Source of the DNA: JAVBLP01 sp052034625
GTDB lineage: Bacteria > Elusimicrobiota > Endomicrobiia > Endomicrobiales > Endomicrobiaceae
Reading direction: 5' to 3'
DNA: 64,000 nucleotides
Assembly: GCA_052034625.1 (NCBI GenBank)
Contig: JBPOII010000005.1
Span: 16,161-80,160, forward strand
The translations under genes and the position numbers were made by a program. Positions 27,467 through 35,756 of the stretch are shown one piece after another (position 1 is the first letter of the stretch; each line of letters begins with the position of its first letter). The notes beneath the pieces are model-generated. The model made no database searches and was not told where the DNA came from. It was given only the letters and a program-made list of their open reading frames with translations.

Positions 27467-29191
27467 TCACCTTTTTTTATCGGTATTTTTAGTTTTTTCA
27501 GGAACAATATCATCTTTAGGAATATCAAGATACTGAGCGCAGCGCAGAGCGATATTTTTAAATACCGGTGCTGTTACGGAAGATGCATAATAATCGCCTT
27601 GAGGTTCATCTATGACAACAAGAATCACAAGCTGCGGGTCCTCGGTAGGGATCATTCCTGCAAATGAAGCGATATAATGTTTTGTTGAATATTTTTTTGT
27701 CTCAGTATCTATTTTCTGAGCCGTACCTGTTTTTCCGCCTGTCGTATATCCCGGAACTTTTGCTGACTTTCCCGTTCCTTTATCTACAACATTTTTAAGA
27801 AGTTTTTTCATCTCCCTAGCTGTTTCAACAGAAATAACCCTGCGTATTTCTTTAGGTTCAAAAAATTCCATATCCTCAGGCTGAGTATTTTCTATATGTT
27901 TTATCAAAATAGGCTTCAAAAGAACACCATCATTTGCTATAGCAGAAAAAGCACTAAGCATCTGCAATGCAGTAACACCTATACCTTGACCGAAAGATAT
28001 TGTCGGAAGAGATAAAGCACTCCAATTCTTTTCATCTGCAAGAAGACCTTTGGCTTCACCCGGAAGATCTATGCCGCTTAATGAATAAAAACCGAATTTT
28101 CTGATATATTCATAAAATAAAGTGCTTCCTAATTTTTCTGCGATTTTTACCATTCCGATATTAGAAGACTGTTCCATAGTTGTACTTAAAGACGCATAGC
28201 CTTTTATTTTATGGTCATCACGGATAGTGTGCTTGCCTATTTTCATCCGGCCGTTTTCAAGATAAAAATTCTCATTTAATCTTATCTTATTTTCTTCAAG
28301 TGCCGCCGCAACTGTTACTATCTTAAAAGTCGATCCCGGCTCGAAAATATCACTTATAGCCGCATTTCTTAAAAGATTTATATTTTTTATTTTATCATTA
28401 AAATCAAAATCCGGCAGGGATACCATCGCCAATATTGCACCATTCTTTGGATTTTGTACGATACACATTGCTTTTTTTGCTTTATAATCCGAAAATGCGC
28501 GCCTCAACTCCTGCTCTGCAATAAATTGTATGTTCTTATCTATGGTCAGTTCAACATCACAACCGCGTATTTTTGTCTTATCTATCATCTTATCGTCTAT
28601 CAAGCGGCCTCTGCCGTCTTTATATTGTTTGGTTTTTACGCTCTCACCTGATAGATATTGATTACATGTCTTTTCAATGCCTTCAAGACCTTCTCCTTCC
28701 GAATTTGTTATCCCAAGTATATGAGCAAGAAGTCTGCCTTCGGGGTATTGTCTCTTATATTTGCTTTCAAAGCCCACGCCAAGTAATTTTTCGGCTTTTA
28801 TAGCCCTAACTGTATCAACATCTAAATCAGACGGTATTGGGAAATAAGAAGTATCGCCGAATTCTTTCAGATTTTTTTGTTTAATATCTATTCCATAACC
28901 CTTAAGTTTTTCTTTCACGTGAGAAAAATTATTTATTATTTTAGGATCAAGAAAAAGAGAATATTTTCTGACACTGGAAGCAAGTATCCTTCCTTTAGCA
29001 TCAAGAATATCACCTCTTTTCGGAACTTCTATATTTTCCCTTCTTACCATGCGATCTACAGCTTTATTTATCTTGGCATAAAGGAAAAATTGAAGATAAA
29101 TAATTTTAATAAAGAGAACAAAAAAAATGAAAAGTACTGATATAACAAGCACTTTTCGCCTATTCATTTGTTTATTTGTTTTATTTATCAT
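27467..29191 (-). CDS. ftsI: Septal transpeptidase FtsI (class B penicillin-binding protein)
   Basis: 574 residues with one N-terminal membrane anchor (~14-33). Pedestal region ~45-210, then the transpeptidase with the nucleophile motif S287-T-F-K290, SSN at 342-344 and KTG at 487-489. It crosslinks septal murein in the periplasm and works with FtsW. No convincing ribosome binding site precedes the ATG; the gene starts four bases after ftsL ends and may depend on coupled translation. Confidence 0.95.
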   Translation of the reverse strand: MINKTNKQMNRRKVLVISVLFIFFVLFIKIIYLQFFLYAKINKAVDRMVRRENIEVPKRGDILDAKGRILASSVRKYSLFLDPKIINNFSHVKEKLKGYGIDIKQKNLKEFGDTSYFPIPSDLDVDTVRAIKAEKLLGVGFESKYKRQYPEGRLLAHILGITNSEGEGLEGIEKTCNQYLSGESVKTKQYKDGRGRLIDDKMIDKTKIRGCDVELTIDKNIQFIAEQELRRAFSDYKAKKAMCIVQNPKNGAILAMVSLPDFDFNDKIKNINLLRNAAISDIFEPGSTFKIVTVAAALEENKIRLNENFYLENGRMKIGKHTIRDDHKIKGYASLSTTMEQSSNIGMVKIAEKLGSTLFYEYIRKFGFYSLSGIDLPGEAKGLLADEKNWSALSLPTISFGQGIGVTALQMLSAFSAIANDGVLLKPILIKHIENTQPEDMEFFEPKEIRRVISVETAREMKKLLKNVVDKGTGKSAKVPGYTTGGKTGTAQKIDTETKKYSTKHYIASFAGMIPTEDPQLVILVVIDEPQGDYYASSVTAPVFKNIALRCAQYLDIPKDDIVPEKTKNTDKKR

Positions 29192-29195
29192 TTTA

Positions 29196-29447
29196 TTATT
29201 CTATATGAACTACAAAATTTTCCTCTGGTTTAAATAAATTCTTCTCTTTTGCAATTTTGTCCATTTTATCAAGAGAAAGGACAGAGTTGATTTTTATCAT
29301 CAAAGAGTCGTTTTCATTATTGATCCTTTCATACTCGCTCTGTAATTCGCTGACTCTATATCCCATACGGGTAGCCGTAGTCTGCTGCCAGAGATATATA
29401 AAAACGCTTAATATTATTAATGTTAAAGCTATTATCGGTTTATGCAT
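29196..29447 (-). CDS. ftsL: FtsL-like division protein
   Basis: An 83-residue single-pass protein: helix at ~5-20, then a periplasmic coiled coil (YRVSELQSEYERINNENDSL) and KMDKIAKEKNLFKP. Sequence is weakly conserved in this family, so the call rests on size, topology and position between rsmH and ftsI. FtsL binds FtsB and activates FtsW/FtsI. Its start overlaps the rsmH stop (TAATG). Confidence 0.85.
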   Translation of the reverse strand: MHKPIIALTLIILSVFIYLWQQTTATRMGYRVSELQSEYERINNENDSLMIKINSVLSLDKMDKIAKEKNLFKPEENFVVHIE

Positions 29448-30316
29448 TATATTTTCTCCGCCGCCCTTATTTTTGCGCTTCTGCTGCGATGATTTTGTCT
29501 TATTTCCTCTTCGGTAGCAGTAATAACTTTTTTTGTAAGAATTTTATAAATACCTTCTGAAGAATTATTCTTAAAATTCTGTTTAACTATTCTGTCTTCA
29601 AGAGAATGAAAAATTATTATTACCACTCTTCCGCCGGAATTTAAAAGCTCCGGAGCTGACTTCAGCAGCATTTCAAGATTTTCAAGTTCCCCGTTAACAA
29701 AAATCCTTAATGCCTGGAAAACTTTTGTCGCAGGGTTTATTTTACCTTCAGGTCTTTTTACCGATACTACAATTTCCTGAAGTTCCTGTGCCGTATTTAT
29801 CTTTCCTTTTTTACGTCTCTGACATATAGCTTTTGCTATCTGTCTTGAACGATACTCTTCACCGTATTTATAAAAAATGTCTGCGAGTTCTTCTTCCGGA
29901 TAAGAGTTGATTATTTCTTTTGCCGTAAGCGGATTTCTCTGGTCCATTCTCATATCAAGAACTTTTGAATTAAAAGAAAACCCTCTGTCCATATCGTCAA
30001 ACTGTTTTGACGAAACGCCTATATCAGCAAGAATACCGTCGATCTTATTTATGTTTATACTTTTAAGAGCGTTTTTTATATTTTTAAAATTATCTCTTAT
30101 AAAAGTTACTCTTCCGTCAAAATCTTTTTCTCTTTCTTTAAATCTGTCCTGGGCATCTGCATCCCAGTCAAAAGCCACTATCCTTATATCTTTAAACTTC
30201 TCAAGCAGATACTTTGTATGACCGCCGCCGCCAAAAGTACAATCCACATATAATCCTGAAAGATTATTTATCAAATATTGAGATGATTCCGAAGGCATTA
30301 CCGAGATATGGTACAT
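29447..30316 (-). CDS. rsmH: 16S rRNA m4C1402 methyltransferase RsmH
   Basis: 289 residues from the ATG at 30316, which matches the family N-terminus (MYHISVMPSE then YVDCTFGGGGH) and sits one base past the upstream stop; a longer in-frame start would overlap that gene by 29 bases. DCTFGGGGHT binds AdoMet, DRGFSF and RVVIIIFHSLEDR are further signatures. It methylates C1402 of 16S rRNA with RsmI. First gene of the division/cell-wall cluster; mraZ is absent. Confidence 0.95.
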   Translation of the reverse strand: MYHISVMPSESSQYLINNLSGLYVDCTFGGGGHTKYLLEKFKDIRIVAFDWDADAQDRFKEREKDFDGRVTFIRDNFKNIKNALKSININKIDGILADIGVSSKQFDDMDRGFSFNSKVLDMRMDQRNPLTAKEIINSYPEEELADIFYKYGEEYRSRQIAKAICQRRKKGKINTAQELQEIVVSVKRPEGKINPATKVFQALRIFVNGELENLEMLLKSAPELLNSGGRVVIIIFHSLEDRIVKQNFKNNSSEGIYKILTKKVITATEEEIRQNHRSRSAKIRAAEKI

Positions 30317-30317
30317 T

Positions 30318-30671
30318 TTATTTAAAAAATAACATCTTTGCGGCAACTATTATCAATAATACGCCAAAAAATTTCTTCAAGACATTTTCAGGCAGAGCCG
30401 TCGCAAAATGCGCGCCGATAAGCCCGCCTATGATAAAACCTATACCTATTAAAGCCGCAATACCTAAATCTACATGACCTTTTTTATAATAAGTAAACAT
30501 AGCAAAAAAACTCAGCATTATTATCGCAAGAGATGTTCCCTGAGCCTGATGCTGGGTCATTTTAAGAAAAAACACCATAAGCGGAACTAAAACAATGCCC
30601 CCGCCTACTCCCATTAAACCGCTCAAAATTCCACCGGCAAGACCGATGCCGACACAAGTTATAATTTCCAT
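30318..30671 (-). CDS. Half-length TauE/SafE (TSUP) family permease
   Basis: 117 residues with about four membrane helices, the length of one half of a usual ~250-residue TSUP transporter. GLMGVGGGIVLVPL and QAQGTSLAIIM are the N-terminal repeat signature; GGLIGAHFATALPENVLKKFFG ends the repeat. TSUP proteins move sulfur-containing or other anions. As a single repeat it would need to dimerise. It starts 12 bases after the RNase P RNA and abuts rsmH. Confidence 0.85.
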   Translation of the reverse strand: MEIITCVGIGLAGGILSGLMGVGGGIVLVPLMVFFLKMTQHQAQGTSLAIIMLSFFAMFTYYKKGHVDLGIAALIGIGFIIGGLIGAHFATALPENVLKKFFGVLLIIVAAKMLFFK

Positions 30672-30683
30672 TTCTTATTATTT

Positions 30684-31017
30684 AAGACGGGCTATACACC
30701 GGATTCTGTCTTTTAAGAAGCGTGCTTCATAAAAGTGCGATCATTTCTCTGCCGTCAAGATCACTCTTAACGGTCAAGCGGTCAAACTTCAACCTTGCTT
30801 TCCAGTAAGGGTTTAGCCGTTTCACCTTTTGCATTACTGCAAAAGCTTATCCTTTTTCAAGGATACTTTTACCGTTTCCGGTAAAAGCGTCTCTGCTCGC
30901 ACCTCTGACCTTGCGGCCGACAGGGATTACCTGCTACCGTTCTCCGCAGACAGCAAGCTGTCTGTGGTAAAGTCCGGACTTTCCTCTCCGCATTGCGGAG
31001 CGATCGCGAGCCCGTCT
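30684..31017 (-). ncRNA. rnpB: RNase P RNA, class A
   Basis: Read on the minus strand it begins GACGGGCTCGC and soon has the universal GAGGAAAGTCCGGAC (30986-30972); the 3' part has AGAATCCGGTGTATAGCCCGTC, whose end pairs with the 5' end to form P1. Internal CAGGTAATCCCTGTCGGCC and GGTGCGAGCAGAG segments fit the catalytic core. About 334 bases. It cleaves 5' leaders from pre-tRNAs with RnpA. The 5' end coincides with the stop codon of the zinc-ribbon gene, so the RNA is either processed from that mRNA or started inside it. Both ends are estimates. Confidence 0.93.
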
Positions 31018-31729
31018 ATGGCTTTTTCATTAAAATTCTCGAACAATTATCACAGTATACAAGTTCAGTGTATTTATATGCTTGATTGATAAGTTGTGGA
31101 CGCAAAACCATTCCGCATCCGCCGCAGCTTTCTCCGTCAATAAAGCAAATACCCTGTCCATTCCTTCCTTCACGGATACGTTCATACTGTTCTAATATAT
31201 TCTTATCGACTTTTTGTTTATGCTCTTCTCTTTCTTTTTCTAATTTTGCTATTTCATCTTCACTTTTTTTAGAAGAATTCTTTATCTCTTCAATTTCAGC
31301 ATTTGTTTTCTGTTCAAAAACTTTAAAGTCTGCTTCCGCCTGTTTGATAACTGCCGATTCAATATCAATTTTTTCCATAAGTTCAAGTATCTCATCTTCT
31401 ATAACGCTTTTATCGGCTTTTGCCTTTTCGATTTCAAGAAGCATAGCTTTATATGTATCATTGGATTTAATACTATTAAGTTCAAGTGAATGTTTATCTA
31501 TCAGCTTTTCTTTAGAATCTAAAAGAGCTTCTTTTTCTTTTTTAATTGAATTAAGTTCTACAAAGTGTTTTTTTTCAGCTTCGGCAGTGGCTTTTTTTTC
31601 TTGAAGCTCCTTCTCTTTTTCTTCTATTAAAACCGGTGAATTTTCAACGTTTTCTTTGATTTTTTCAATTTTAATATCATAATCCTGAAGTTCGTATAAC
31701 AATTCCAGATTTTGTTTTAAGTTTTCCAT
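31016..31729 (-). CDS. Coiled-coil zinc-ribbon protein (COG1579 family)
   Basis: 237 residues: ~180 residues of charged heptad coiled coil, then CFIDGESCGGCGMVL and VYCDNCSRIL, a four-cysteine zinc ribbon. This is the COG1579 architecture, cytosolic and thought to bind nucleic acid or act as a chaperone; its exact role is not settled. The stop codon overlaps the rnpB 5' end. A TATAAT lies at 31783-31778 upstream without a clear -35 box. Confidence 0.9.
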   Translation of the reverse strand: MENLKQNLELLYELQDYDIKIEKIKENVENSPVLIEEKEKELQEKKATAEAEKKHFVELNSIKKEKEALLDSKEKLIDKHSLELNSIKSNDTYKAMLLEIEKAKADKSVIEDEILELMEKIDIESAVIKQAEADFKVFEQKTNAEIEEIKNSSKKSEDEIAKLEKEREEHKQKVDKNILEQYERIREGRNGQGICFIDGESCGGCGMVLRPQLINQAYKYTELVYCDNCSRILMKKP

Positions 31730-31811
31730 TTATACCTCTTATTTATTTCGGCAGATAAGGGATTTATGATCGCCGTCATTATATTAAGTAAATATTAAAC
31801 ATTTATTTAAA

Positions 31812-31883
31812 TGGGTAGTGCAGGGTTTGAACCTGCGGCCACTCGCGTGTGAGGCGAGTACTCTTCCGCTGAGCTAACTACCC
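31812..31883 (-). tRNA. tRNA-Val (CAC)
   Basis: A 72-base cloverleaf: acceptor GGGTAGT/ACTACCC, D arm GCTC...GAGT, anticodon stem CTCGC/GCGAG around CTCACAC (anticodon CAC), T arm GCAGG-TTCAAAC-CCTGC. Discriminator A; CCA not encoded. It has its own promoter upstream and no clear terminator before the zinc-ribbon gene, so read-through is possible. Confidence 0.93.
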
Positions 31884-31897
31884 AACGAATACTAATT

Positions 31898-31927
31898 ATT
31901 ATAGCAAGTTTTAAAAAGACGGGTCAA
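31898..31927 (-). promoter_or_regulatory. Promoter of tRNA-Val
   Basis: Minus strand TTGACC (31927-31922) and TATAAT (31903-31898) with an 18-base spacer; the predicted start falls a few bases before the mature tRNA 5' end. Confidence 0.75.
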
Positions 31928-31929
31928 AT

Positions 31930-31954
31930 AAAAAAACCCTTGATTTCTCAAGAG
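31930..31954 (-). terminator. Intrinsic terminator of the CAT tRNA unit
   Basis: CCCTTGA (31937-31943) pairs with TCAAGAG (31948-31954) with one G-T wobble, four-base loop; on the minus strand seven T with one interruption follow. It stops the tRNA transcript just before the tRNA-Val promoter. Confidence 0.78.
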
Positions 31955-31970
31955 TTATTTAATTTTAAAT

Positions 31971-32044
31971 TGGGCCTGGTAGGACTTGAACCTACGACCA
32001 TTCGATTATGAGTCGAGTGCTCTAACCAACTGAGCTACAGGCCC
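31971..32044 (-). tRNA. tRNA with CAT anticodon, probably tRNA-Ile2
   Basis: A 74-base cloverleaf: GGGCCTG acceptor, AGTTGGTTA D-loop, anticodon loop CTCATAA, T arm GTAGG-TTCAAGT-CCTAC. Initiator features (C1-A72, GGG above the anticodon loop) are absent. The GACTCATAATCG stem-loop resembles tRNA-Ile2, whose C34 is changed to lysidine by TilS to read AUA; elongator Met remains possible. The first anticodon-stem pair is C-A. Confidence 0.88.
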
Positions 32045-32061
32045 GCTTAAAATGTCTGGAA

Positions 32062-32090
32062 ATTATACTTAAATCTGTTCCTAAAGTCAA
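32062..32090 (-). promoter_or_regulatory. Promoter of the CAT tRNA
   Basis: Minus strand TTGACT (32090-32085) and TATAAT (32067-32062), 17-base spacer. It begins five bases after the rmlA stop codon, so the tRNA is independent of that gene. Confidence 0.82.
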
Positions 32091-32094
32091 CAGG

Positions 32095-32964
32095 CTATTT
32101 TTCCACAGCTATTCTTTTAATATAGTCAGCATACGGAGCACCTTCTGCGAGATCTAACAACTCTTTTTTTGTAATATAGCCATTTCTATAGGCTATCTCT
32201 TCAAGACAACTTATCATAAAACCTTGTCTTTCTTCAATAGTTTTTATAAATAAAGAGGCGTCAAGAAGCGATTCATATGTTCCGGCATCAAGCCAGCTAA
32301 AACCTCTGCCTAAAAGTGCAACATTCAGTTTATTTTTTTTAAGATACTCAGCGTTCACATCGGTAATTTCCAATTCCCCTCTTTGAGAAGGTTTTACATT
32401 CTTTGCTATTTCAATCGCATCGTTATCATAAAAATAAAGCCCTGTAACAGCCCAATTGGATTTCGGTTTTTTCGGTTTTTCTTCTATTGAAACAGCTTTA
32501 TTGTTCTTATCAAGTTCAACTATACCATACCTTTGAGGATCTTTTACATAATATCCAAATATTGTCGCACCATCCTGTCTGAGAGCGGCATCAGTCATTA
32601 TCTTTGAAAGTCCGTGTCCGTAAAATATATTATCGCCGAGTATTAAAGCTATATTATCCTCGCCTATGAAAGATTCTCCTATAATAAGTGCCTCGGCAAG
32701 TCCGCCGGGTTTTTCCTGAAGTGCATATTCAATATTCAATCCCAGATTTTTGCCATCACCAAAAAGTTTTTTTAACTGAGGGAGGGTTTCTTCATTGGAA
32801 ATTATCAGTATATCCCTTATTCCTGCAAGCATAAGCGTTGAAAGAGGATAGTATACCATCGGTTTATTGAAAACGGGAAGCAATTGTTTGCTTACAACTT
32901 TTGTTATCGGATAAAGCCTTGTGGCTTTTCCGCCTGCAAGAATAATTCCTTTTGTCTTTTTCAT
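32095..32964 (-). CDS. rmlA: Glucose-1-phosphate thymidylyltransferase
   Basis: 289 residues from the ATG at 32964, chosen because GGGGAT lies at the right distance; an ATG 18 bases upstream lacks a site. GIILAGGKATRLYPIT with SKQLLPVFNKPMVYYPLS is the RmlA signature (KA replaces the more common xG before TRL), and later EEKPKKPKSNWAVTGLYFYD. It makes dTDP-glucose for rhamnose and other deoxysugars. The partner genes rmlB, C and D are not in the window. It follows the Tad-like genes by 35 bases. Confidence 0.94.
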   Translation of the reverse strand: MKKTKGIILAGGKATRLYPITKVVSKQLLPVFNKPMVYYPLSTLMLAGIRDILIISNEETLPQLKKLFGDGKNLGLNIEYALQEKPGGLAEALIIGESFIGEDNIALILGDNIFYGHGLSKIMTDAALRQDGATIFGYYVKDPQRYGIVELDKNNKAVSIEEKPKKPKSNWAVTGLYFYDNDAIEIAKNVKPSQRGELEITDVNAEYLKKNKLNVALLGRGFSWLDAGTYESLLDASLFIKTIEERQGFMISCLEEIAYRNGYITKKELLDLAEGAPYADYIKRIAVEK

Positions 32965-32999
32965 TATGATATCCCCATTCATTGATATTGTTTTGATTA

Positions 33000-34202
33000 T
33001 TATATCATACTTTGACCGGAAGTATATTCTCTTTCGGTTTCATCTTGATCCTTACCATATGGAACAAGATGGGCTGCCCATCCGCCTTTTCTTGAATCCA
33101 GGTATGCATCTATAGGATTATTTTTATCATTGACAGCCAGAAACATATTCAAGGCAATATTTCCGGCAATAAATCCGACTATCACCGTAGCAACAATTTT
33201 TGGAACTTTTGAATACAATTTAATTGAGAATACTGCAAACTGTTTTGCAATAAGTGTCTTGAAAGGAATTGCAACTGAAAGATTCGGATAACCTGTATTC
33301 TTTCCTTTCTTATCAGGGAACATCGTACCTTTAGTATTATATATTGATGCTGCTGAGCGCACAATAATAACAGGCTTTCTTATCCCGAGAAGATTTCCAA
33401 ACAAAGGAGTATATCTATTTTCATTATTTAAAAGATTTTCATCTGATAAATTGACCTTTATCTTTTGTTTGTATATATCTTCCGTTGAAATATACCAAGA
33501 TGTATCTGATTTGGCATATACCTTTCTGTTTAAGAAAAGAATACTTTTAAGTTTTTCCAACAGCTTATTCGATGAATCCGGATCGGTATCATCAAAATCA
33601 AATATATCTGAACTTTGATTGAAAACAAAATGCAGACCATTAAAATCACCGTTATAAGTATATAAGTATTTTATCCCATTATCATTTCTCTCAAGTCCAA
33701 AAATCCTTTGGGCATTAGCAATTGTAGGCAATGCTGCAGGACTTACAATGAGGCTATATCCTTTTAGATTATATTCAGCTATTAATGTATCAACATAAGT
33801 TAAATGCGAGATCAAAGCGATATCTTGAGCTTTTTTGAGAGCCTCAACAATTTCTTTCATCCTTTTTACCGATGAATATTCTCTGCTCCAGGATCTTGAA
33901 ATATCACCAGTCGGATAAGCCGCTATAATATCGGTATTAAATGAAGGCATCTGAATAAAAAAAGGATCCGTTCCAAGTGCAAGCGTTATGCCCATAATAT
34001 AATTTAAACCGGCTACTAAATTCATTGTACGGGCTTTATGTGTAGCGATTGATAAAGCTATATTATCGACAGCATTTTGCATGTTCATTCTATCTCTTAT
34101 AATCTTTGCAATGTTTAACATCATCGCCCAGCTTAAAACAAGAATAAGCGTAAATATCATAAAATAATACAGCGTTTGTCCTCGATTATTATTTACTGTC
34201 AT
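33000..34202 (-). CDS. TadG-like pseudopilin-associated protein
   Basis: 400 residues. NNNRGQTLYYFMIFTLILVL is the RGQ-type leader followed by a single helix that defines TadE/F/G-like proteins (removed by a prepilin peptidase such as TadV). A long exported region follows, then a second hydrophobic segment (~residues 345-365). No enzymatic motif is visible. Last gene of the Tad-like set; the ATG overlaps the preceding stop by four bases. Confidence 0.75.
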   Translation of the reverse strand: MTVNNNRGQTLYYFMIFTLILVLSWAMMLNIAKIIRDRMNMQNAVDNIALSIATHKARTMNLVAGLNYIMGITLALGTDPFFIQMPSFNTDIIAAYPTGDISRSWSREYSSVKRMKEIVEALKKAQDIALISHLTYVDTLIAEYNLKGYSLIVSPAALPTIANAQRIFGLERNDNGIKYLYTYNGDFNGLHFVFNQSSDIFDFDDTDPDSSNKLLEKLKSILFLNRKVYAKSDTSWYISTEDIYKQKIKVNLSDENLLNNENRYTPLFGNLLGIRKPVIIVRSAASIYNTKGTMFPDKKGKNTGYPNLSVAIPFKTLIAKQFAVFSIKLYSKVPKIVATVIVGFIAGNIALNMFLAVNDKNNPIDAYLDSRKGGWAAHLVPYGKDQDETEREYTSGQSMI

Positions 34203-34855
34203 TCTTCATCCTCAAAATTTCTGGCTCCAGGATAGGCCTTATTATAATAAGCAGAATCCGGAGACGGGACCATTCTGCTTCTTGCCGACTGATATCTGCG
34301 GCTCCCCGATTTTCCAAGGATTTTATCTGTCATTTCTCTGCGGGATGTTTTTTTTACTACAAGAGAACCAAACATCACTCTTGTAAAATAATAAATTTTT
34401 ACAGTATGGTCTGTAAGCACATTATTTGAATAATCATAGGTTTTCCTGCTTGCAGTTACAGGTTTATGCATCGTTACAAAACTATCGCTGTCATCAGAAG
34501 AAACAGATTCTTCTTCATTATTATCTTCACTCTCATTTTTTCTGTTAAAAAAAGTTCCCACGGTTGAAGAGTTTGAAAACCCAAAACTCCCTAACATTCG
34601 TGAAGTTGTTTCACTTACCGTAAAAGGATAGAAATTAACAAGATATTTTTTTACTCTGTTTTTTGCTTCATTAAACTTTGCTTCGCCGCCGCCGGTAACA
34701 GCAGCCGAACGCATAGCTGTAAAAGCGGCTTCATTTGCAGTCATGTCATCTACGGCGATTATGCATATCTGTAAAAAAGCGAACATTATTATTGTAGTAA
34801 AGGCCACAACAAATAAAGCTTCTATAAGAGATTGTCCTCTTGGCTTTTTTATCAT
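34199..34855 (-). CDS. TadE-like pseudopilin
   Basis: 218 residues beginning KKPRGQSLIEALFVVAFTT, a TadE-type leader and helix with Glu at position 5 of the processed part, as in type IV-like pilins. The rest is a periplasmic or fibre domain with a Ser/Asp/Glu-rich linker near residues 105-125. Likely part of a Tad/Flp-like pilus or secretion apparatus. Overlaps both neighbours by four bases. Confidence 0.8.
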   Translation of the reverse strand: MIKKPRGQSLIEALFVVAFTTIIMFAFLQICIIAVDDMTANEAAFTAMRSAAVTGGGEAKFNEAKNRVKKYLVNFYPFTVSETTSRMLGSFGFSNSSTVGTFFNRKNESEDNNEEESVSSDDSDSFVTMHKPVTASRKTYDYSNNVLTDHTVKIYYFTRVMFGSLVVKKTSRREMTDKILGKSGSRRYQSARSRMVPSPDSAYYNKAYPGARNFEDEE

Positions 34856-35049
34856 TTCACATAACTCCTGTCGACAACTCCGGAAACATTTACAATAGTA
34901 TTTCCGGCACCGGAAATTGCCGCGGTCTTTTCATAGCGTTTTTTCCATGAGGCTTTATACATTGTCCAGATCCCGCTTGTTGCCGCAAGTAATACGACAA
35001 GCACAAGCAAAAACTCGACAAAAGTCTGTCCATTATTTCTTTTGTCCAT
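34852..35049 (-). CDS. Small TadE-like or Flp-like pilin
   Basis: 65 residues: KRNNGQTFVEFLLVLVVLLA is a prepilin leader with a Glu after the Gly-Gln-Thr-Phe-Val stretch, then a short soluble tail. The size fits a major Flp pilin or a short TadE. It starts 11 bases after the secretin gene and is coupled to the next gene. Which of the three pilin-like proteins is the main fibre subunit cannot be told from sequence alone. Confidence 0.78.
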   Translation of the reverse strand: MDKRNNGQTFVEFLLVLVVLLAATSGIWTMYKASWKKRYEKTAAISGAGNTIVNVSGVVDRSYVK

Positions 35050-35060
35050 AATTTTGTTTT

Positions 35061-35756
35061 TTATTCTATTAATTTTGTAGTAACAAAAATCAGAACATTA
35101 GTTTTTGTATCATAGTGTTTTGTCAGGCTGAATAATGCGCCAAGGATCGGGATATCACATAAAACAGGTATTCCTTCAACTGTTTTCCCTTTAGTCGTTT
35201 CAATAAGTCCGGCTAAAACCATAGTTTCGCCGTTCTTTATCTGAAGATGTGAAGATGCCTGTCTTTTAGCTATAGAAGGATATCCTGCTACGGGAGCATT
35301 ATAGTCAAGCCTTGAAAGTTCAGTTTCAAGAACTATGTCTATTTCTTCGTCTTTCTGTACAGTCGGGGTAATTTTCATTATTATCCCGAATTCTTTCCAT
35401 TCTATTTTAGAAGTTCCTACAGCAGTCGCTACTACAGGAAATTCTCCGCCAACCATAAATTTGGCTGTTGTGCCTGATTTTGTAACTAATTTGGGTTTTG
35501 ATAAGACTTTTGCGGCGCCATTTGTTTCGAGGGTTTTCAATGTTGTGGTAAATGCAGTGATCCTTTCCCATGCGCCGGATTCGATTATCGATGGAATCGT
35601 TGATTCTACGGCAGATATTTCCGTAGGCCATTCTATGCCGAGTTCCAAAGATTTATTTTCGTTTACTTCCGTTATTTCAACGGAAATCTCGATCATTTTT
35701 TCTGAGTATACCAAAGATGCAAAAAATAAAAACGGGATAAAAAGTAGTTTTCTCAT
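35061..35756 (-). CDS. Short secretin-domain protein (CpaC/RcpA or PilQ-like)
   Basis: 231 residues with a signal peptide (MRKLLFIPFLFFASLVYS). It consists almost wholly of the secretin pore domain: LSKPKLVTKSGTTAKFMVGG, then KNGETMVLAGLIE and IPILGALFSLTKHY. Normal secretins carry long N-terminal N0/N1 domains that are absent here, so it may form a minimal pore or partner another protein. Coupled by ATGA to the upstream gcvT. Confidence 0.85.
   Translation of the reverse strand: MRKLLFIPFLFFASLVYSEKMIEISVEITEVNENKSLELGIEWPTEISAVESTIPSIIESGAWERITAFTTTLKTLETNGAAKVLSKPKLVTKSGTTAKFMVGGEFPVVATAVGTSKIEWKEFGIIMKITPTVQKDEEIDIVLETELSRLDYNAPVAGYPSIAKRQASSHLQIKNGETMVLAGLIETTKGKTVEGIPVLCDIPILGALFSLTKHYDTKTNVLIFVTTKLIE

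Noticed and set aside
31086..31604. Long Ser-rich frame opposite the zinc-ribbon gene
   Set aside because: It is the antisense of a Lys/Glu-rich coiled coil, which produces long Ser/Phe-rich open frames by codon composition.
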